Source: Sphingomonas sp. PAMC 26621
GTDB taxonomy: Bacteria > Pseudomonadota > Alphaproteobacteria > Sphingomonadales > Sphingomonadaceae
NCBI RefSeq assembly: GCF_000251145.1
Contig: NZ_AIDW01000042.1
Location: 1-43,430 of the forward strand
Direction of reading: 5' to 3'
Length of the DNA stretch: 43,430 nucleotides
A program made the translations under genes and the position numbers. Positions 7,555-16,943 of the stretch are shown piece after piece. Numbering within the stretch: the stretch's first letter is position 1; each line of letters begins with the position of its first letter. The notes beneath the pieces were generated by a model. It searched no databases and was not told where the DNA came from. It was given only the letters and a program-made list of their open reading frames with translations.

Positions 7555-8673
7555 ATGCCTATGGTTTCCGCCTTCGATTATATGAACTCGGGCCGTTCCT
7601 CTCCGTGGTTCGAACATGCGTCCTCCCCGATTGCCACGGTCACGGGCGCGGGTCACTTGATCCGCGACATCAACACGGCGTTTTGCAAACTATTCGATCG
7701 AGAGAGAGGCGATATAATCGGACAGCCCCTTTGCGAGCTGTTACCGGACAGCGACGAGTGCCTGGTGTCGCTCGACCGGGTTTTTCGCACGGGCGAACAC
7801 GCAGAGTACACGGGGAGAGAACGCTCCCACCCTATGCCGGCATTTGCATCCTATCGGATGTGGCCCGTCCGGGAGGATGACCGCGTTGTCGGCATCGTCG
7901 TCCAGGTCACCGAAATGGCACCACTGCATCAGCAAAGGCGGGCCATGAACGAAGCGATGCTGGTCAGTTCGATCCGTCAACAAGAACTTGCCACCGCTGC
8001 CGCGACGGCAAACCACCTGCTTAAAGCAGAGATCATTCAACGCACTCAGTCCGAACAGGACGCTTTGATGCTAACGCGTGAAATTTCTCACCGCATCAAG
8101 AATAATCTTCAGACCTTCGTGGCACTAATCGCGGGCGAAATTCGACGCACACCTGCTGAATTTGCGCAGGGCTTCATCGCTATGGAGACACGGATTGCTG
8201 CCATTGCCGATCTTTATGACCTGATCTCGTCGAGCAGCGGTCAGACCGTTCGCGTTGACGACTATCTCAGGAAGATCGCCGGGGGGCTCGCTACGAGTCT
8301 GCTTGAGCCGGCTTCAGGCATCGTGATCGACGTCGTGGCAGATGAAATCGAACTCGACCCTGAGCGCGCCGTGGCCTTCGGACTGATGATCAACGAACTG
8401 GGCACGAACGCGATCAAACACGCGTTTCCACGGGGAAAAGGCCGGCTGGTGCTTGGTGCGAGACTAGTAGACGGTCAACTGGAATTTACCGTAAGCGACA
8501 ACGGTGTCGGTATGGTCAAGAAAGCCTCGGAAACTGATCACAAGGTTCACGGCTCGGATTACGTCGCCATCTTCGTGCGCCAGCTCGGCGGCCAGTTTGC
8601 CGTCTCGATGCGCGAGGGCGGCGGAACCCTGATCACCGTTTCGGCACCTTTGTCGCTGTCGATCGAGGGCTAG
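7555..8673 (+). CDS. PAS-domain HisKA_2 sensor histidine kinase
   Basis: 372 residues. Residues about 15-125 form a PAS sensor (WFEHASSPIATVTGAGHLIR, FCKLFDRERGDIIGQPLCEL). A coiled-coil stretch leads to the HisKA_2 dimerisation motif EISHRIKNNLQ with phospho-His179 and the HRxxN signature. The catalytic domain has N box NELGTNAIKHAF (Asn280) and G box DNGVGM. No transmembrane helix is visible, so it is cytosolic. HRxxN kinases feed general stress and single-domain receivers in alphaproteobacteria. It starts ten bases after the KaiC-like gene and is likely cotranscribed; the receivers nearby are candidate partners. Confidence 0.9.
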   Translation: MPMVSAFDYMNSGRSSPWFEHASSPIATVTGAGHLIRDINTAFCKLFDRERGDIIGQPLCELLPDSDECLVSLDRVFRTGEHAEYTGRERSHPMPAFASYRMWPVREDDRVVGIVVQVTEMAPLHQQRRAMNEAMLVSSIRQQELATAAATANHLLKAEIIQRTQSEQDALMLTREISHRIKNNLQTFVALIAGEIRRTPAEFAQGFIAMETRIAAIADLYDLISSSSGQTVRVDDYLRKIAGGLATSLLEPASGIVIDVVADEIELDPERAVAFGLMINELGTNAIKHAFPRGKGRLVLGARLVDGQLEFTVSDNGVGMVKKASETDHKVHGSDYVAIFVRQLGGQFAVSMREGGGTLITVSAPLSLSIEG

Positions 8674-8830
8674 GTACTGCGGTTCGCCACAGTGCGTGGA
8701 AAGTGCGGAGTAACTATTTTCGCCAATTTCCTTTTTCGAATAATACGACGATTGTTCCTGATGATCGACCAATTGGACCAATCAGCCGACGATATTCCAT
8801 TTCTGGCGTTGGATAACTTCCAATGTCCTC

Positions 8831-9144
8831 GAGCTTCTCGCGGTCCTGGATGACAACGCAACCGCGCTTCCGAATATACGTCCGGGATGGCGCTAAACTT
8901 CACCGATATCAAAATGCCGGGCTATATCGACGGGTTAGACCTCGCAACGGATGTCGCATGGCAATGGCTTCACACAGAGGTCATTATAAGGTCCGGGGGC
9001 GCCCGCGCGCGCTACCAAACTAGTGCGAATGTTTATGGCCGCATTCCTCCAGAGATTACCGTTCGCGAACGGCGCAGACCCCCTCTTATATCCCGCAAGG
9101 ATGACGACTTTTGGGAAGCTGCTGGCGTTATAATTGGCCGGTGA
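8831..9144 (+). pseudogene. Decayed response-regulator receiver
   Basis: An 85-codon frame from 8887 contains LNFTDIKMPGYIDGLDLA and then EVIIRSGG, which match the phospho-Asp loop and the following strand of the intact receivers nearby (LLFSDVDMPG, LMLTDIDMPG). Just upstream, in another frame, ELLAVLDDNATALPNIR looks like the preceding helix. The acidic pocket at the N-terminus and the C-terminal Lys-Pro are lost. I infer a frameshifted and degenerate paralogue of the receiver at 9311. Confidence 0.5.
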
Positions 9145-9310
9145 TGTTTCGGGAATGACTAATTTCTTTATTCCTGCATGCAGGAGCTAAAATTGGACGG
9201 GCTTACGGCACAAATTCGCGTCCAAGGCGCCAATCTTCCCTGCAACCAGATTGCCTATCGAATAATCCATAAGATTCGCAACCCGACCTCTCGCGGTTGG
9301 TTAAGGACCA

Positions 9311-9718
9311 ATGGCCCTTTCAACTGTTCCGTACGCCCTCGTCGTTGACGATGACCCGCTAATTATGATGGACACGACGAGCATCCTCGAAGACGCTGGA
9401 TTTCGGTTCCATGAGGCTATGGACGGGGATGACGCAAAGCTTGTCTTGGCTGAACACTGGGAAAACATCATATTGCTGTTCTCAGATGTCGATATGCCGG
9501 GCAAGACAAACGGCTTCGCACTAGCGCGGCACGTTGCCGAGCACTGGCCCGCTATTGAGATCGTCATTGCCTCGGGTCATGTCCTGCCTAGGGCGGGCGA
9601 AATGCCCGAAAAGGCCACGTTTATTTCCAAACCGTTCAACAGACGTATGATCCACGAACACCTCAGAAAAACTTTGCCCGACAATAAGCTACCGGAACCT
9701 CTCAAAAAGGCAGTCTGA
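9311..9718 (+). CDS. Single-domain response regulator
   Basis: 135 residues, essentially one receiver domain with no output domain. The acidic pocket is VVDDDP (13-15), the phospho-acceptor is Asp59 in LLFSDVDMPG, the switch Ser/Thr lies in IVIASGH, and Lys107 is in FISKPF. An AAGGA site precedes the ATG. Placed between two HRxxN kinases, it probably receives phosphate from one or both and passes the signal by protein contact or acts as a phosphate sink. Confidence 0.9.
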   Translation: MALSTVPYALVVDDDPLIMMDTTSILEDAGFRFHEAMDGDDAKLVLAEHWENIILLFSDVDMPGKTNGFALARHVAEHWPAIEIVIASGHVLPRAGEMPEKATFISKPFNRRMIHEHLRKTLPDNKLPEPLKKAV

Positions 9719-9963
9719 CAGGGGTTAGCTGCTTCCAGCTTTCTGCGAAAAGGATGCCTTTGAGAACGCTGATCCACTCCTGACCGCTGTTCCCATGCGG
9801 GAAGGGCGTCAGAGGTTGCTTGATTACGAGATCGTCATTGCCGTCAATCCCAGGCTTGGTCCCCTTGCCCCTTCCCGCGCAAACGGCGCTTGAGATTGCG
9901 CTTATGGTCGTGTTCGGCGAAGGGGGGGCTGCTCGACCGTCCGGTTCAGTAGTGGAGAGGGCC

Positions 9964-11928
9964 ATGGACGCGTTGGAAGCGCTTCAGAGATATGATGTGC
10001 TGGATACCGGACCCGAACAGGGTTTCGAAGATATTGTGGCGCTGGCCGCCCAGATTTGCCGGGTGCCGACAGCCTTGGTGTCGTTGCTCGACACCGACCG
10101 GCAATGGTTTAAGGCACGCGTGGGCTTTGACCACGAGCAGACCAGCCTGGATCAGTCTGTCTGTCGTCACGTGGTGGAGACAGCAAAAACCGTGGTCATC
10201 ACTGACCTCACTGCCGATCCCCGAACACGTGATAATACGCTCGTCACAGGAAGTCCGCGGATACGCTTCTATGCCGGGGCTCCGCTGACGACCCGCTTCG
10301 GCGTTGTAGGCGCGCTCTGCGTCATCGACACCATGCCGCGTCCCGAGGGTCTTACCGCTGAAGAACAGCGAGCGCTTGAGCGTCTAGCCCGGCAGGTTGT
10401 GGCCCTTCTCGAAATGCGGAAGGACGCGGCCGAACTACGCCAGGCCCTGATCGAGCGTGATGCCTCAGAGGCCGCGGAGAGGACTACAGATCGCCGCTGG
10501 CGAGACCTGTACCAAAACATGGATCAAGGGTTCATTTACGCCCGTGTGCTTCGGGACGAGGACGGACGGGTCTTCGACTGGCGCTACGAAGAGGTCAATG
10601 ACGCTTGGGGCGAGCTGGTCGGGATTGATCCCAACGAGGCGCGGGGGAAGACCATTCGCGAGCTGATCCCTGGCATCGAGAACGAGTGGGTCATGGAGCT
10701 GGCCGCCGTCGTTGATACGCACACACCTATATATTTCACCCGTCAGGTCGGCGTATTCAACCGATGGTATGACGGTGCGGCGCAGTGGATCGGTAACGAC
10801 GATTTCACCGTTATTTTCCAAGAGGTTACTGAGCGCGTAGAAGAGGAACGTCGGCGAGATGCGCTGCTGGCATTGGGCGATTTACTTCGCAACGCCGGTG
10901 AAATTTCAGACGTGATCGCGGAAGCCTCATGCATCGTCGGCGAGGCCGTTGAAGCGTCGCGCGCCACCTTTGGCGAGATGGACCATAACCGCGAACGGAT
11001 ACGGGTCGCACCCGGCTGGGCATTGCCGGACATGCCTTCCATCGAAGGCGACTACCGCTTCGATGATTACGGGCAGCTGCGCCCCTACCTCATCCGCGGT
11101 GAAATCTTCGTTGTGAACGACGTGATGACGGACGATCGTACCGCCGATGAGGCATCCGGTTGGGCCGAACTTCAGGCCCGTGCGGTCATTAACGTGCCCG
11201 TTCGGGAACATGGACGGACGACAGCGGTCCTGATCGTTCATCGTGACACGCCGCACTCCTGGAACGCGGGGGAGCTTACCTTCCTGCGCAACGCCGCTGA
11301 CAGGTTGGAGATTGCCATCGCGCGTAAGCGGGATGAGGAACGCCAGAATGCGGTGAACGGGGAAATTGCTCACCGATTAAAGAACACGCTCGCGATGGCG
11401 CAGGCGATCTCGAACCAGACGTTGCGGGGCGATGCTTCGCCTGAGGGTCTGGAGGCTTTTGGCCATCGTCTACAGGCGCTTGGCATGGCGCATGATGCAC
11501 TCACGGCGGGTCGTTGGAAGGGTGCGACGCTCGGAGACATGCTGGCAAACGTGCTCGATGTCGCAGGCGTCCGCGATCGGTGCGTCCTGTCTGGACCGGA
11601 TGTCGAGATGGGCGCCCGGGCCGCGCTGTCGACCTCGCTCCTGACACACGAGCTCGCCACCAACGCTCTTAAATATGGCGCGTTGTCGGCTGAAGGCGGC
11701 ACCGTGGACATCGCTTGGAACCTCGCGGGCGAAGGCGACACGTCCCAGCTCGCACTTGACTGGACGGAGCGAGGTGGGCCGCCGGCTTCCCCACCAAGCC
11801 GTAAAGGCTTCGGATCACGTCTGATTCGACTTGGCCTTATCGGAACAGGTGGCTCGGACGTGCGCTATGAACAAACGGGTCTTGTGGCGTCTTTCCGAGC
11901 TCCGCTAGTGCAGGTAGAGCGGGCGTGA
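9964..11928 (+). CDS. GAF-PAS-GAF HWE-family sensor histidine kinase
   Basis: 654 residues from ATG 9964, chosen because GGAG lies six bases upstream and homology begins with MDALEALQRYDVLDTGPEQG; an upstream in-frame start at 9820 seems unused. Domains in order: GAF (about 15-155), PAS (about 180-295, DLYQNMDQGFIYARVLRDED), second GAF (about 310-455) and an HWE kinase core. Phospho-His470 is in AHRLKNTLAMAQAIS (HRxxN), the N box is THELATNALKYG, and the WTERGGPP signature with GFGSRLI closes the domain. No membrane helices. The stop overlaps the next receiver's start by four bases, so they are translationally coupled and likely cognate. Confidence 0.92.
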   Translation: MDALEALQRYDVLDTGPEQGFEDIVALAAQICRVPTALVSLLDTDRQWFKARVGFDHEQTSLDQSVCRHVVETAKTVVITDLTADPRTRDNTLVTGSPRIRFYAGAPLTTRFGVVGALCVIDTMPRPEGLTAEEQRALERLARQVVALLEMRKDAAELRQALIERDASEAAERTTDRRWRDLYQNMDQGFIYARVLRDEDGRVFDWRYEEVNDAWGELVGIDPNEARGKTIRELIPGIENEWVMELAAVVDTHTPIYFTRQVGVFNRWYDGAAQWIGNDDFTVIFQEVTERVEEERRRDALLALGDLLRNAGEISDVIAEASCIVGEAVEASRATFGEMDHNRERIRVAPGWALPDMPSIEGDYRFDDYGQLRPYLIRGEIFVVNDVMTDDRTADEASGWAELQARAVINVPVREHGRTTAVLIVHRDTPHSWNAGELTFLRNAADRLEIAIARKRDEERQNAVNGEIAHRLKNTLAMAQAISNQTLRGDASPEGLEAFGHRLQALGMAHDALTAGRWKGATLGDMLANVLDVAGVRDRCVLSGPDVEMGARAALSTSLLTHELATNALKYGALSAEGGTVDIAWNLAGEGDTSQLALDWTERGGPPASPPSRKGFGSRLIRLGLIGTGGSDVRYEQTGLVASFRAPLVQVERA

Positions 11929-12329
11929 GTTCAGGCATAATGACGAAAGCGGGTAAGGTGGCGATTATCCTCGTGGTCGAGGACGAGCCGCTCCAGCGGA
12001 TGGACATGATCGACATGGCCCAAGAGGCCGGCTTCGAAGTTCTCGAAGCTCATGACGCCAACCACGCCATCGTTCTTCTGGAATCTCGCTCGGACGTGCG
12101 ACTGATGCTGACCGATATCGACATGCCCGGCGCCATGAACGGCATCAAGCTGGCTGCCGCGGTCCGCAAACGATGGCCGCCGATCGCGATCATCCTGACG
12201 ACTGCGGGCCACGCTCCAGCAGCGGATCATATTCCCGAGCAGGCTATATTCCTACCCAAGCCGCTCAATCGCCAACGCACTGTCGAGACGATGCGTCGAC
12301 TGACTGAAGAGCTGGCTGCTGAGGACTAG
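11925..12329 (+). CDS. Single-domain response regulator coupled to the HWE kinase
   Basis: 134 residues with a GTG start overlapping the kinase stop (GTGA); an ATG at 11940 is the alternative. Receiver features: VVEDEP acidic pocket (19-21), phospho-Asp64 in LMLTDIDMPG, the switch in IILTTAGH, and Lys112 in FLPKPL. No output domain. The closely similar receiver at 9311 and the decayed one at 8831 suggest local duplication. The overlap makes it the natural partner of the HWE kinase. Confidence 0.9.
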   Translation: MSSGIMTKAGKVAIILVVEDEPLQRMDMIDMAQEAGFEVLEAHDANHAIVLLESRSDVRLMLTDIDMPGAMNGIKLAAAVRKRWPPIAIILTTAGHAPAADHIPEQAIFLPKPLNRQRTVETMRRLTEELAAED

Positions 12330-12541
12330 GCAACCCCTGTCCTGACGCCTCTTCAGTCCGTGCCTCTCGGTTTATATTACTTTCCGAGAAAGCTAATCCG
12401 TTCTCGAACTCGATCGTTTTTGAAAAAGCGACGGACGTGAAGACAAACAGGTTTTTGCGGACATGGCAGGTCACTCGCCTATCACTCGATAGGGGGATGG
12501 CTGGGATGGGTCACGAAGCCGCGCATCGCGTTCGCGTAGGG

Positions 12542-13713
12542 TAATACCAAGTCCCTCGGAGCCTGACTCAGCGCCGGGGATTCCCAAGTCGGTCATGATC
12601 TGATTCAACATCGCAAACGGTGGGAGGTTGGCGGTGGCATCAGCGGTTGGGCTAAGGGACGATTTCGACGGGTCTGGTCTTCGAAGGTTGGCGCGTTTGA
12701 GCGGTGACGCCAATCAGGTCCGGCGGCTGCTGGCGCTGGCGGTGATTTACGATGGTGGTGCGCGGCACGCGGCGGCACAGGTCGGCGGCGTTGGTTTGCA
12801 GACGGTTCGAGACTGGGTGCTGCGCTTCAATACCAGCGGGCCCGACGGCTTGCTCGACGGCAAAGCCCCCGGTCCCCGTCCAGTGCTTGGCCCAGAGCAT
12901 AAGCGGGCGCTTGCCGAGATCATCGAACAGGGCCCGGTCCCGGCGTCGCATGGCGTGGTGCGCTGGCGGATCGTCGATTTGATCCAGTGGCTGTTCGACG
13001 AATATGGTGTGTCGGTCAGCAAGCAGACGCTGAGCCGCGACCTGCGCGCCATGGGCTACAGGAAGCTGACGGCACGACCGAGGCATCATGCGCAGGCGGC
13101 TGACGCCATCGACGTTTTTAAAAAGGCTTCCCCGCCCAAGTGGCAGCGATCCGGGCAGCGCTCCCTGGCGGTACACCTATAGAACTGTGGTGGCAGGATG
13201 AGGCGCGGGTCGGCCAGAAGAACGGCATCACCCGGCGCTGGGCCAAGCGCGGGACACGTCCGTCAGCGCCGAAGGACCAACGTACCACCTCGGCCTACAT
13301 CTACGGCGCCATCTGCCCAGCCGAGGGCAAGGGAGCGGCCCTGGTGCTCCCGCGCTGCAATACCGAAGGGATGACGCTGCACCTCGCCGAGATATCCGCC
13401 GCCGTGACGCCCGGCGCCCATGCCGTGCTGATACTTGACCAGGCAGGCTGGCATCTCTCGGCGGGGCTGATCGTCCCGGCCAACATCACGCTGCTGCCGC
13501 TGCCGGCAAAATGCCCCGAGCTCAACCCGGTCGAAAACGTCTGGCAGTTCATGCGCGACAACTGGCTGTCGAACCGCATCTTCAAATCCTACGACGACAT
13601 CCTCGACCATTGCTGCTTCGCCTGGAACCGCCTCACCGATCAGCCGTGGCGCATCATGTCCATCGGACTGCGGTCGTGGGCCCATCGGTCCTGATCAGAG
13701 AGTCTTGGTATAA
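12542..13713 (+). mobile_element. IS630-family insertion sequence
   Basis: Imperfect terminal repeats at 12542-12560 (starting TAATACCAAG) and 13695-13713 (ending CTTGGTATAA) match at 15 of 19 positions and enclose a two-frame transposase. Length (about 1.17 kb) and ends rich in TA agree with the family, which duplicates TA targets. This element may still be functional. Confidence 0.75.
12628..13694 (+). CDS. IS630-family transposase, two frames joined by -1 frameshift
   Basis: The first frame (12628-13182) carries the helix-turn-helix half: LLALAVIYDGGARHAAAQVG, then the linker up to DAIDVFKKA. The second frame (from about 13122, start-like GTG at 13140, to 13694) carries the DDE half: ELWWQDEARVGQKNG, LILDQAGWH and CPELNPVENVWQFMR, which hold the three acidic residues. 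At 13115-13126 the sequence TTTTTAAAAAGG allows a -1 slip, giving FKKGFPAQVAAIR, which matches how uninterrupted family members read. The frame arrangement is typical of IS630 elements using programmed frameshifting rather than a random lesion, but I cannot prove it. Confidence 0.8.
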
Positions 13714-13956
13714 GTGGCAAGTTTCGGGAGAAGCGGCCGTTCACACCTTTGCTGAAGAACGGCGTGAGGTTGTCGGCAAGTGCCGCAAAACTGGGCTCGC
13801 TCAATGGCAGCGATGCTTATTTCTTTCCCCAAAAGCGGTCAGGTCCGCTGTCCACCAATTATTGCCATTCAGGACAGCAATCGGCACCGTTTGCGCGACA
13901 CATAGCGCGATCAGATCGCCGCCATTTAGCGTGCGCGTTTACACCTCGTGAGCTTC

Positions 13957-14008
13957 TGTCGCGAAAGTCTGTTGCTAAACATTTTTGTTCTGATACAGTT
14001 TTGCGACA
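13957..14008 (+). promoter_or_regulatory. Putative res site of the second resolvase
   Basis: TGTCGCGAAAG (13957-13967) followed by CTGTTGCTAAAC (13969-13980) repeats the motif pair found upstream of the first resolvase. An inverted half-site TTTTGCGACA runs up to the start codon (13999-14008). This symmetric layout immediately before a serine recombinase gene fits its binding and crossover region. Confidence 0.5.
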
Positions 14009-14571
14009 TGCTGATTGGCTACGCCCGTGTGTCCACCGATGACCAAGACCTCAGGCTGCAACGCGCGGCCCTGAAGGAGGCCGGGTGCAAGCGGACCTTC
14101 GAAGAAAAGGTCTCGGGCGCACGCCGCGACCGGCCTCAGCTGGCCAAGATGATTGAGCAGCTGCGCGACGAAGACACGGTCGTGGTGACGCGGCTCGACC
14201 GCCTAGCGCGCTCCACCCGCGACCTGCTCGACATTGCCGAGAAGCTGAAAGAAGTCGGCGCCGGCTTGCGGTCGCTAGCCGAGCCTTGGGCAGATACGAC
14301 CTCACCCGCCGGGCGCATGGTGTTGACTGTGTTCGCCGGCATCGCCGAGTTCGAGCGCGAGCTGATCCACCAACGGACCAGCAGCGGTTGGGTAGCAGCC
14401 AAGGCGAGGGGAGTACGCTTCGGTCGTCCGCCCAAGCTCACCTCCGACCAGATCGCGCTCGGCGAGCGATTGGTGAACGAAGGCACGTCGGTGCGTGAAG
14501 CCGCCAAGCTGCTCAAGTGCCACCATGCGACGCTCTACCGGGCGCTGACCGCTGCGGCGCTGACCGCATGA
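14008..14571 (+). CDS. Serine recombinase (resolvase family)
   Basis: 187 residues from ATG 14008; longer frames upstream would run through the putative res site. It has the catalytic MLIGYARVSTDDQDLRLQ (Ser9), RLDRLARSTRDLLDI, the long E helix with FAGIAEFERELIHQRT, and a C-terminal Hin-type helix-turn-helix (GRPPKLTSDQI, VREAAKLLKCHHATLYRAL). Probably acts on the repeat cluster directly upstream. An HNH-type gene follows 43 bases later and may travel with it. Confidence 0.92.
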   Translation: MLIGYARVSTDDQDLRLQRAALKEAGCKRTFEEKVSGARRDRPQLAKMIEQLRDEDTVVVTRLDRLARSTRDLLDIAEKLKEVGAGLRSLAEPWADTTSPAGRMVLTVFAGIAEFERELIHQRTSSGWVAAKARGVRFGRPPKLTSDQIALGERLVNEGTSVREAAKLLKCHHATLYRALTAAALTA

Positions 14572-14614
14572 TGCCGGACATTCCGCAAACCGACGCGCAG
14601 GAAGGAAAGGCCTA

Positions 14615-15115
14615 ATGCCGATCCGTCCCGAGCACATATACCTATACCCGATCGACTGGCCGCAACTTTCGCACCATGTGCGCTTCGTACGGGCAAGGGG
14701 GTGCTGCGAGCATTGCGGGCGCCCTCATGGACAGAGAGTATTCCATCTGCGGGATGGTCGATGGTGGGACCGGAAGCGGCATTGCTGGCGCAACGGCAAG
14801 GGTCGGCGCGTGCGACGGCCGACGGAGAACATCCTGGCGCACGGTGCCTGGACGCCGGTGGTGCTGGCCTGCGCGCACCTCAACCACGATCCCAGTGACA
14901 GTGCACTCCATCAGCTAGCGGCCCTGTGCCAGCGCTGCCACATGCTTCACGATGGCCCGGAGCATCGGCGCAGGCGTTGGATGAACGCGCATTACCGGTG
15001 CGCGCTAGGCGACCTGTTTTACGGTCCTTACCCAGTGCTCGGAGCCGAGTGGATCACGCCCACGCCGATCAGCATGCTTGGTGGTAGCTCATCGCTTTAC
15101 GCCTGGGTTCGGTGA
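14615..15115 (+). CDS. HNH endonuclease-like zinc protein
   Basis: 166 residues with an AGGAAAGG ribosome-binding site. Two Cys pairs, CEHCG (31, 34) and LCQRCH (105, 108), form a zinc knuckle. Between them LACAHLNHDP (His88, His91) gives the first His and the Asn region, and CHMLHD completes an HNH/ββα-Me fold. A basic insert (residues 53-68) could contact DNA. Following a resolvase, it may be a mobile-element nuclease or a nicking accessory. Substrate unknown. Confidence 0.75.
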   Translation: MPIRPEHIYLYPIDWPQLSHHVRFVRARGCCEHCGRPHGQRVFHLRDGRWWDRKRHCWRNGKGRRVRRPTENILAHGAWTPVVLACAHLNHDPSDSALHQLAALCQRCHMLHDGPEHRRRRWMNAHYRCALGDLFYGPYPVLGAEWITPTPISMLGGSSSLYAWVR

Positions 15116-15550
15116 AGAATGCCGATCGTAGCTGCCGAAAAGGGCTTCGAAAAAGGGCCGTTTTGTGAACAGTTTCCCGGGCCTCTTATGCTTATTCGCA
15201 ATCGGTCGCGGGAAATTAGCGATAGAAGGTTGAAACCGGTGGATAAGCATCAGTGCTTGACCTCACCGCAATTTATCTAAATACTTGTAAACACGATTTA
15301 TTCGAGGTCGGCGGCGGTTCCGATCGGACCCTAAAAAATCATATTACTTTCCGTTTTCAGGAGCTTATACCACGAACCGATCAGGTCACATACCGACGCT
15401 TATTCCACATCATAATAGTGCTCCAGCCTCGATGGCCGGAACAGGACGGGATAATTAATAGCCATGCGTAGAGCACAGCCCATGGACTTTAGAATCGTCG
15501 CTCCCGCGGGCTCCTCTACCTTTGCCGAACCGTACTAGCGGACGCGGCTA
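15116..15550. other. 435-bp intergenic stretch, no gene seen
   Basis: Relatively AT-rich DNA between the HNH gene and the end of the secretion operon. A 72-codon plus-strand frame (15253-15471) has no ribosome-binding site or recognisable content and is treated as noise. No clear terminator for the minus-strand operon was found. Confidence 0.4.
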
Positions 15551-16909
15551 TCAGAATGCGTTGATGGTGAACGGGATGCGAAGCGACGTCCTCACGTTTG
15601 CGGCGTCATTGGTTGCACCGACTTCGACATTCCAGTTGACTGTCGTTTTCGGACTGGTGCGATAACTGACGCCAAACAGGAAGCGGCCAAGCTGTAGATC
15701 ACGACTGGTCGTGTCGATCGCTGGTCCCGGCGTGTTGTCCGTTGTGCTGAGCATTCGCAGCCGCGTGCTCGTGCCAAATGCCCAGGTATGTGCGTACCCA
15801 AAGCTGATCGACGTCCGCGGATTTAGCGATATCGCAATTCCCGCGCTTGCTGAGGGCGCGTCACCGGGGCGAACGCGGTCTACGAGCGTGCCCCCAATCT
15901 GACGACCGATATTGCGGCCAAAATTCCGAGTATAGCCAATTGTAGCGAATAGCACCGCAGGGTCGGACGGAAGGATGGCGGTCACATTGGGCGTGACGCC
16001 CCAAAATCCCGCTCCCGTGGCACCGCGCAAGGCATTACCGAGCGCATCGCGTGGCACAGCAAATGGGTCCGTTCCGGTCGGCGCTACGGCTTGAAGGCCA
16101 GCGATCAGATAGGGAGCGCCGCTTTGGCCATCGGTAATCTGATAGCGCACGCCAAAATCAATGTCTCCAAGGTTACGTGCGGTGACGGGGCTATCGATTT
16201 GGCCGGCGTTCGGACTCGTTGGGTTAGCAACCGGCGCAATAACCGACTTGTCGGATCGATAGACAAACGGGAACCGGCCGTTGATTTCAAAACGGCTGGT
16301 CAAGCCAAGTCGTGCAACGACGGCGGCCGTAAGAACGTCCTGGCGGCTTTGATTGATATCAAATACACCGATCAGCACCGCTTCGGGTATCTGAACGCCT
16401 CGGAAAACTACATCGCTGCGATCAGAGCGCGCATATTCCAGATCACCTTCGAGCGTCAGCTGACCCGCTTTAGTGATAATGCCCCCTTGTTCTGACAAGA
16501 CCGCAACTTGGACCTGCCGTTGATCGACGGGTGCAGAGCCAACAGATTGAACTCCGTTGCTAAGAACCGACGCCGACTGTGCGACAGCCGTCGGCGGAGC
16601 AGGCGGTGGCGAGGCTGGCAAGGGAACCCCGCCGGGCGAAAGAGTGGAAGCGGTACCGGTTACGGCTGATGCGCCGGCGGGGCCAAGCCGGGCCTCAAGG
16701 GACATGATCCGCACCCGCTGTGCCTCTAGCACCTTTTGCTGCCTGTCGAGCTCTGCTCTCTCTGCCGCTAAAGCCTGGCGCATCTCCGCGATGCTCGGCT
16801 CGCCAGCAGTGGCCACACCAATCTGCGCAGACGCCGTACTCGATGTGATCAAGCTGACCGCTACAAAACCTAGCGCGCACGCGCCGCTGCCCCGCCCCAT
16901 TTCCTTCAT
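15551..16909 (-). CDS. Outer-membrane barrel with coiled-coil N-terminus (FapF-like)
   Basis: 452 residues from ATG 16909, chosen because AGGGG lies about six bases upstream and a Sec signal follows (MKEMGRGSGACALG, cleaved after TASA). The mature N-terminus has a coiled coil (IAEMRQALAAERAELDRQQK and on to LEARL), then a Pro/Ala linker, then about 330 residues of alternating strands ending in the C-terminal Phe (FTINAF) expected for BAM-inserted porins. FapF of Pseudomonas has the same plan: coiled coil, linker, barrel pore. Last gene of the operon, 34 bases after its neighbour; likely the secretion channel for the repeat protein. Confidence 0.75.
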   Translation of the reverse strand: MKEMGRGSGACALGFVAVSLITSSTASAQIGVATAGEPSIAEMRQALAAERAELDRQQKVLEAQRVRIMSLEARLGPAGASAVTGTASTLSPGGVPLPASPPPAPPTAVAQSASVLSNGVQSVGSAPVDQRQVQVAVLSEQGGIITKAGQLTLEGDLEYARSDRSDVVFRGVQIPEAVLIGVFDINQSRQDVLTAAVVARLGLTSRFEINGRFPFVYRSDKSVIAPVANPTSPNAGQIDSPVTARNLGDIDFGVRYQITDGQSGAPYLIAGLQAVAPTGTDPFAVPRDALGNALRGATGAGFWGVTPNVTAILPSDPAVLFATIGYTRNFGRNIGRQIGGTLVDRVRPGDAPSASAGIAISLNPRTSISFGYAHTWAFGTSTRLRMLSTTDNTPGPAIDTTSRDLQLGRFLFGVSYRTSPKTTVNWNVEVGATNDAANVRTSLRIPFTINAF

Positions 16910-16943
16910 ATCCATCCCCTTTTCTCGTCTATCGCGAGCTTGA

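Noticed and set aside
5979..8673. A full kaiABC circadian clock
   Set aside because: Only a KaiC-like ATPase is present. The 139-residue gene before it resembles neither KaiA nor KaiB.
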